DNA from: Streptomyces violaceus
Lineage (GTDB): Bacteria; Actinomycetota; Actinomycetes; Streptomycetales; Streptomycetaceae
Reading direction: 5' to 3'
Assembly: GCA_000715635.1 (NCBI GenBank)
Contig: KL569133.1
Span: 4,872-13,824, forward strand
DNA length: 8,953 bases
Shown here one piece after another: positions 6,007 through 8,953 of the stretch. Both the position numbers and the translations under genes were made by a program. Positions within the stretch are counted from its first letter, which is position 1; the number at the start of each line of letters is the position of its first letter. The notes under the pieces were generated by a model that ran no database searches, had not been told where the DNA came from, and saw nothing but the letters and a program-made list of their open reading frames with translations.

Positions 6007-6432
6007 ATGGAAGAAGGCACTTCGAAGTCACCGAGTGACTGCGAGAGCACCGTGGACTACGGCGATGCCGATCCCTTCCAGTGGGACACCCGGGAGGACT
6101 GCCAGGTCCGGCAGATCCTCGACCGGATCGCCGACAAGTGGTCGCTGCTGGTCATCGCGCTGCTGGAGAACCGGCGGCTGCGCTTCACGGAGCTGCGCCG
6201 GGAGATCGACGGGGTCAGCCAGCGGATGCTGACGGTGACCCTGCGGTCGCTGGAGCGGGACGGGCTGGTGAAGCGGACCGTGCACCCGGTGGTGCCGCCG
6301 CGGGTCGAGTACGAACTGACCTCCCTCGGCAGGACGCTGCACACCACGATCCAGTCCCTGGTGACCTGGACGGAGGAACACCAGGACGAGATCGCCGCGG
6401 CCCGGACCGCGTACGACACCCGCGCCGTATAA
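6007..6432 (+). CDS. HxlR-family winged-helix transcriptional regulator (second copy)
   Basis: Regulator of 141 residues, slightly long for the family because of a polar N-terminal extension. Cys32 lies just before the first helix at the usual sensing-cysteine position, and a second cysteine, Cys12, is in the extension. Then come ILDRIADKWSLLVIALLENR (37-56), RFTELRREI (59-67), recognition helix SQRMLTVTLRSLERDGLV (71-88), the wing with VVPPRVEYELTSLG (95-108), and a C-terminal helix for dimerisation. It resembles the other HxlR protein in this window in the wing (V-I/V-PPRV) and in ending RxAYDxR, but differs enough not to be a recent tandem copy. It diverges from the DHA2-like pump and is followed after 7 bases by a VOC gene, making an hxlR-VOC operon. 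The ATG has only a weak GAGAG upstream. Ligand unknown; control of the pump is inferred. Confidence 0.93.
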   Translation: MEEGTSKSPSDCESTVDYGDADPFQWDTREDCQVRQILDRIADKWSLLVIALLENRRLRFTELRREIDGVSQRMLTVTLRSLERDGLVKRTVHPVVPPRVEYELTSLGRTLHTTIQSLVTWTEEHQDEIAAARTAYDTRAV

Positions 6433-6439
6433 CTGGTAC

Positions 6440-6913
6440 ATGACACAGACACCGGCACGTCCCGCCCCCGTGCACTGGAAGGTCGTCATCGACGCGAACG
6501 ACCCGCACGCGCAGGCCGACTTCTGGGCCGCCGCGCTCCACTACGAGGTCGAGGACAACAGCGTCCTCATCGGGAAGCTGCTCGGCGCCGGGGTCGTGCC
6601 GGAGGAACTCGTCGTCGAGTTCCACGGCCGTCATGCCTTCCGGGACCTGGTCGCCGTGAGGCACCCCGAGGACCCGTTCGAGAAGGAGAGCGGGACCGGG
6701 CTCGGGCGGCGGCTGCTGTTCCAGCGGGTGCCGGAGACCAAGACGGTCAAGAACCGGCTCCACCTCGATCTGCACCCTGGCGAGGGGCGGCGCGAGGAAG
6801 AGGTCGAGCGGCTGGAAGGGCTCGGGGCGAGGGTGCTGCGGCGCGTGGCGGAGCAGGGCGGCGAGTGGGCCCTGATGGCGGACCCCGAGGGGAACGAGTT
6901 CTGCGTGCAATGA
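6440..6913 (+). CDS. VOC superfamily (glyoxalase-like domain) protein
   Basis: Small cytosolic protein of 157 residues with the paired beta-alpha-beta-beta-beta fold of the vicinal oxygen chelate superfamily. The first module starts VHWKVVIDANDPHAQADFWA (11-30); the second runs from NRLHLDLHP (105-113) through a charged helix to ADPEGNEFCV (147-156). His12, His108 and Glu153 occupy positions where the family often places metal ligands. Such proteins act in aldehyde or antibiotic detoxification, in ring cleavage, or simply bind small molecules; no specific reaction can be assigned. The ATG lies 7 bases after the hxlR stop and has no recognisable Shine-Dalgarno site, so translation probably depends on coupling to hxlR. 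Its place in an HxlR-controlled cluster with an efflux pump fits detoxification or drug binding. GC-rich hairpins follow immediately. Confidence 0.85.
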   Translation: MTQTPARPAPVHWKVVIDANDPHAQADFWAAALHYEVEDNSVLIGKLLGAGVVPEELVVEFHGRHAFRDLVAVRHPEDPFEKESGTGLGRRLLFQRVPETKTVKNRLHLDLHPGEGRREEEVERLEGLGARVLRRVAEQGGEWALMADPEGNEFCVQ

Positions 6914-6956
6914 CACCGGCCCGGTGAGCGCCGGAGGCCCGGCCCAGCGCCGGGCC
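6914..6956 (+). terminator. Tandem GC-rich hairpins after the VOC gene, probable terminator
   Basis: Two hairpins follow the VOC stop at once: CACCGG/CCGGTG (6914-6926) and GGCCCGGC (6936-6943) with GCCGGGCC (6949-6956) around a 5-base loop. There is no T-run, which is usual in Streptomyces. The rest of the 185-bp gap to the aminopeptidase holds no convincing gene. Confidence 0.55.
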
Positions 6957-6996
6957 CTCACAACGTCCTGCACAACGCCCTGGCCGGATACGTCTC

Positions 6997-8046
<1,050 letters not shown>

Positions 8047-8052
8047 TCCGGG

Positions 8053-8953
8053 TCACCCTTCCTGGTTGCGGGCGCGCTCCGTGAGGCGGCCCATGCGGGC
8101 CCGGGCCGACTCCAGTTGCTCGATCTCCTCGGCGGCCGGCCCGTCCTCGGCGGCGAGCTCGGTCCACAGTCCGATCAGGTCGCGCCCCAGCTGCAGCCCC
8201 AGCGCCGGGTCGCGCACCGCCCGCCAGGCGGTGGCCGCGCTCTGCACGTTGCCGTAGGCGGCCTCCGCGTCGCCCGTACGGCGGCGGGCACCGGCCAGGT
8301 CGAGCGACAGCCGGAAGGCGCGGAGCGGGTCGCCCGCCAAGTAGGCGATGTACGCGCTGAGTTCACCCAGCCGGAGCACCTCGGGGTGCTCCGGCCCCAG
8401 CGTCGCCGACGCCTGCGCGACGGTCTGGTCCGCCAGCGCGGCCGCCGCGTCGATCCTGCCCTCCTTCACGGCCTCGTTGATCCGTGTGATCGGCTCCGCG
8501 ACGAGGGCGGGCGCTCCGGAGTCGCCCGGGGCGCCGGGGGGTTCGTCCCCGAACATGGCCTCCGCGACGGCGTCGAAGCCGCGGGCGGGGGTGGGCTTGG
8601 CGTCGAGGTCGGCGAGCAGTTCCGCTTCGAGCACCGGGTCGGGCTTCCGGCTGCGGCGGGGCTCGGCGGGGGGACCGGCTTCGGGGACGGGGAGCGGCCT
8701 CACGTCCATGGGCGGAGGCGGCCCGAACTCACCGGTCGGGGGCGCGACGGTGCCGGGCGGTGCTGCAGGGCCCGGGGGCGTGTCTTCGGGCGTGGGCTGT
8801 GGCGGATCCGGTACGGCGCGCAGGGGGAACGTCGGGGCCGCGCCGAGATCGCCGGACTCCGGTACGGGGCGCAGGACGTGTGTGGCGCTGTCGCTCCGCG
8901 GGCGCTCCTGCTCCGCCGCGGGTGGCATCGGTCCGGGCTCCGGAAGGGGCGGC
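8053..8953 (-). CDS. Proline-rich protein with C-terminal TPR-like domain, N terminus outside window
   Basis: The frame stays open to the right edge of the window (upstream codons still proline-rich), so this is the C-terminal part of a longer protein; the ATG at 8928 may be internal. From that ATG it has 291 residues. Roughly 1-95 is a disordered, Pro/Glu/Ala-rich linker containing short runs such as FGPPPPMDVRPLP. From about 130 to the end is all-helical, with TPR-like repeats including ITRINEAVKEGRIDAAAALA, LGPEHPEVLRLGE (a common actinobacterial TPR signature) and AYIAYLAGDPLRAFRLSLDL. No catalytic motif is visible. In Streptomyces this layout often follows a Ser/Thr kinase or another signalling domain, but that part is not in view and the link is a guess. 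The stop lies 6 bp from that of the convergent aminopeptidase. Confidence 0.75.
   Translation of the reverse strand, partial: PPLPEPGPMPPAAEQERPRSDSATHVLRPVPESGDLGAAPTFPLRAVPDPPQPTPEDTPPGPAAPPGTVAPPTGEFGPPPPMDVRPLPVPEAGPPAEPRRSRKPDPVLEAELLADLDAKPTPARGFDAVAEAMFGDEPPGAPGDSGAPALVAEPITRINEAVKEGRIDAAAALADQTVAQASATLGPEHPEVLRLGELSAYIAYLAGDPLRAFRLSLDLAGARRRTGDAEAAYGNVQSAATAWRAVRDPALGLQLGRDLIGLWTELAAEDGPAAEEIEQLESARARMGRLTERARNQEG

Noticed and set aside
5916..6050. Upstream extension of the MFS gene to 6050
   Set aside because: Adds 45 residues with no hydrophobic or conserved character and overlaps the divergent hxlR; the ATG at 5915 has GGAGGAG and leads straight into TM1.

Overview
This is a high-GC stretch of actinobacterial chromosome, almost certainly from Streptomyces. 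The codons are GC-biased, Shine-Dalgarno sites are strong (AAGGAG, GGAGGAG), and the secreted aminopeptidase matches the Streptomyces griseus aminopeptidase (SGAP) at every metal-ligand and catalytic position checked. There are nine protein-coding genes, the first and last cut by the window edges. No RNA gene, CRISPR array, insertion sequence, prophage gene or attachment site was seen, and no stretch above 300 bases lacks a gene.

Left (1-2177): the end of korA and all of korB, which overlap by 8 bases. They encode the two subunits of a CoA-dependent 2-oxoacid:ferredoxin oxidoreductase, probably 2-oxoglutarate synthase, which joins central carbon metabolism to ferredoxin reduction.

Middle (2209-6913): two modules, each led by an HxlR-family winged-helix repressor. 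In the first, hxlR (minus) diverges from an NmrA-like NAD(P)H:quinone oxidoreductase of the YtfG/QOR2 type (plus); a 25-bp dyad lies between the -35 and -10 boxes of a promoter that probably gives a leaderless hxlR transcript. In the second, hxlR plus a VOC (glyoxalase-fold) gene form a plus-strand operon diverging from a 14-TM DHA2-type drug efflux pump (minus), with a cluster of TCGGTTAC-like half-sites between them. Between the modules is rarD, an EamA-family permease. It runs convergently into the efflux-pump gene with a 229-bp antisense overlap, and a 48-bp near-perfect palindrome lies before it. HxlR proteins often sense quinones, aldehydes or other electrophiles through a conserved cysteine. 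A reductase, an efflux pump and a VOC enzyme under two such regulators would fit a small electrophile or antibiotic defence neighbourhood; this is inference.

Right (6914-8953): tandem GC-rich hairpins close the hxlR-VOC operon. Next come a secreted M28 zinc aminopeptidase and, convergent with only 6 bp between stop codons, the C-terminal part of a proline-rich protein with a TPR-like helical domain that enters from the right edge.

Nothing here is clearly an undescribed system. The best leads are the operator architectures of the two HxlR modules, the 48-bp palindrome overlapping the likely rarD -35 box, and the rarD/MFS tail-to-tail overlap.
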